From positions 1 to 8,815 of the forward strand of contig CANGSD010000034.1 of NCBI GenBank assembly GCA_947455875.1: 8,815 bases of DNA, read 5' to 3'. Below, piece by piece: positions 7,847-8,815 of this stretch. Each line of letters starts with the position of its first letter. The stretch's first letter is position 1. Source of the stretch: Comamonadaceae bacterium. Its GTDB lineage: Bacteria; Pseudomonadota; Gammaproteobacteria; Burkholderiales; Burkholderiaceae. Below the pieces are notes generated by a model. That model saw only the letters and a program-made list of their open reading frames with translations, did not search any database and was not told the DNA's origin. Position numbers and translations under genes: made by a program.

Positions 7847-7867
7847 GGGCGTGTGTGAGGAAGGTCG

Positions 7868-8236
7868 TCAGAAGACGACGGGTTGCAGGTTCCAGTCAGT
7901 ATGCCAGCGGACCACGCCCTCGTGCTCACTCATGGCGATCTTGACCAGACCGCCGCGGCAGGGCCCGCCGACACATTCGCCGGTGTCGGGCCGGTAGGTC
8001 GCACCATGGGTGGCGCACAGCAGCCACTGGCCACTGTCGTCAAAAAAGCGATCGGGCTGGTAGTCCATCTCCATCGCCACATGGGTGCAGCGATTGAGGA
8101 AGGCATGCACCTGCCCCTCAAAGCGGATGGCAAAGGCGCGACACGTTTGGCCAGCATGGACCACGTCAAAGGGGACGGCCTGGCTGCCCTCGACCAGGTC
8201 GCCGGAATTGCAAAGGGGAATGGCTTGTTCCTGCAT
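7868..8236 (-). CDS. Small Rieske [2Fe-2S] protein
   Basis: A 122-residue protein that is little more than one Rieske domain. The cluster ligands are intact: Cys50-x-His52 and Cys74-x2-His77, with 21 residues between the pairs. It should carry a 2Fe-2S cluster with two His ligands and act in electron transfer, like the small ferredoxin subunits of Rieske oxygenases. No oxygenase or reductase gene is nearby, so the partner is unknown. There is no signal peptide or membrane segment, so it is probably cytoplasmic. The start at 8236 has a GAGGA ribosome-binding sequence at 8243-8247, 6 nt upstream. It lies 21 nt after the HAD phosphatase gene and 21 nt before sppA, consistent with a three-gene operon. 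Physiological role unknown. Confidence 0.9.
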   Translation of the reverse strand: MQEQAIPLCNSGDLVEGSQAVPFDVVHAGQTCRAFAIRFEGQVHAFLNRCTHVAMEMDYQPDRFFDDSGQWLLCATHGATYRPDTGECVGGPCRGGLVKIAMSEHEGVVRWHTDWNLQPVVF

Positions 8237-8257
8237 ATCAGGTCCTCGTGCCGGGTG

Positions 8258-8815
8258 TCAGGCGTGTTGCAGCAGCCAGTCGTGCAGGTCGCGCACCGAA
8301 TGGGCGATGTGCCTCGGGCCGAGCACTTCAAAGCCCTCGGGCTCGTGCGCGCCGTAGCTCACGCCGACACTGGCGCAGCCCGCATTCAGCGCCATCTGCA
8401 GGTCGTGGGTGGTGTCACCGATCATGAGGGTGCGCTCGGGCTCGACGCCGAACTCGCGCATCAACTCGTGCAGCATGCGCGGATGCGGCTTGCCGGCGGT
8501 CTCGTCGGCGGTGCGGCTACCGTCGAACACACCGTGCAATTCCACGGCGTGCAAGGCTTCATCCAGGCCCCGCCGCGACTTGCCGGTGGCCACGGCCAGC
8601 CAGTGATGTCGACCTCGCAGGTCATGCAGCAGGGGCAGCACGCCCTCGAACAAACTCAGGTCGTCCTGGTGGCGGGTGTAGTGGTGACGGTAGCGGGCGC
8701 CCAGCTCGGGGTATTTCTCGGGCGGAACGTCGGGCGCGGCATGGGCCAGGGCCGAACCCAGGGCCATGCCGATCACGTAGGCGGCCGCCTGCTGCGTGGG
8801 CCGGGCACCGCCCAC
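8258..8815 (-). CDS. HAD-superfamily hydrolase, phosphoglycolate-phosphatase-like, 5' end missing
   Basis: The 185 visible residues are the C-terminal part of a HAD subfamily IA phosphatase; the gene enters from beyond the high-coordinate edge. Motif II is VATGKS with Thr77 (numbered from the first visible codon), motif III Lys109 lies in TAGKPHP, and motif IV is MIGDTTHDLQMA with Asp134 and Asp138. Motif I, the nucleophile DxDGT, is outside the window. The edge GTG codon is an in-frame internal valine, not a start: the helical cap sequence already begins there. The overall pattern resembles Gph, which clears 2-phosphoglycolate, but HAD substrates are hard to predict and this group could act on another phosphate ester. 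In related genomes I recall this gene beside rluC, which would lie just outside the window. Confidence 0.9.
   Translation of the reverse strand: MGGARPTQQAAAYVIGMALGSALAHAAPDVPPEKYPELGARYRHHYTRHQDDLSLFEGVLPLLHDLRGRHHWLAVATGKSRRGLDEALHAVELHGVFDGSRTADETAGKPHPRMLHELMREFGVEPERTLMIGDTTHDLQMALNAGCASVGVSYGAHEPEGFEVLGPRHIAHSVRDLHDWLLQHA

Noticed and set aside
6839..7858. 339-codon plus-strand frame opposite the S49 peptidase
   Set aside because: The minus-strand frame has intact S49 catalytic motifs and a membrane segment; the plus-strand translation shows no family features.
8813..8815. GTG at the window edge as the start of the HAD gene
   Set aside because: Starting there would remove the DxDGT nucleophile motif essential to the family; the codon is an internal valine of a gene cut by the window.

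Overview
The window is GC-rich chromosomal DNA holding a conserved housekeeping block. It carries the bacterial fatty-acid/phospholipid cluster (yceD-rpmF-plsX-fabH-fabD-fabG-acpP-fabF) with a divergent maf/yceF gene. Beyond that lie a tetrapyrrole-methylase-fold methyltransferase, a short SppA-type S49 peptidase, a small Rieske protein and a HAD phosphatase. The protein sequences and this gene order point to a betaproteobacterium of the order Burkholderiales, probably a Comamonadaceae relative. That is my inference from remembered family features; no search was run.

Layout from low to high coordinate. Positions 1-5423 are all minus strand, so transcription runs from high to low coordinate: yceD (DUF177), rpmF (ribosomal protein L32), plsX, fabH, fabD, fabG, acpP and the first 109 codons of fabF. 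Most junctions are tight: fabD/fabG overlap by 4 bases, acpP/fabF are 6 nt apart and plsX/fabH 11 nt apart. Three wider gaps contain structure: yceD-rpmF (146 nt, with a nested dyad and tandem palindromes), rpmF-plsX (111 nt, with a terminator-like hairpin and a second hairpin) and fabH-fabD (60 nt, with a terminator-like hairpin). Positions 5449-6815 are a two-gene plus-strand island, maf (yceF type) and an RsmI-like methyltransferase with a 4-base ATGA overlap. Positions 6845-8815 return to the minus strand with HAD phosphatase (cut by the window edge), Rieske protein and S49 peptidase, each 21 nt apart and probably co-transcribed.

How the genes work together. FabD loads malonate onto AcpP and FabH makes the first condensation. 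FabF elongates and FabG reduces the beta-keto intermediate. PlsX converts finished acyl-ACP to acyl-phosphate for phospholipid synthesis. RpmF links the cluster to ribosome production, and YceD is a DUF177-family protein tied to 23S rRNA/L32 biology. The maf product is a house-cleaning nucleotide pyrophosphatase. The remaining four genes have no evident lipid role.

I found no mobile element, CRISPR array, tRNA, rRNA or defence-type system, and no gene-free stretch over 300 bases. The items most worth a second look are the internal terminator-like structures, the nested dyad upstream of rpmF and the divergent RsmI-like methyltransferase.
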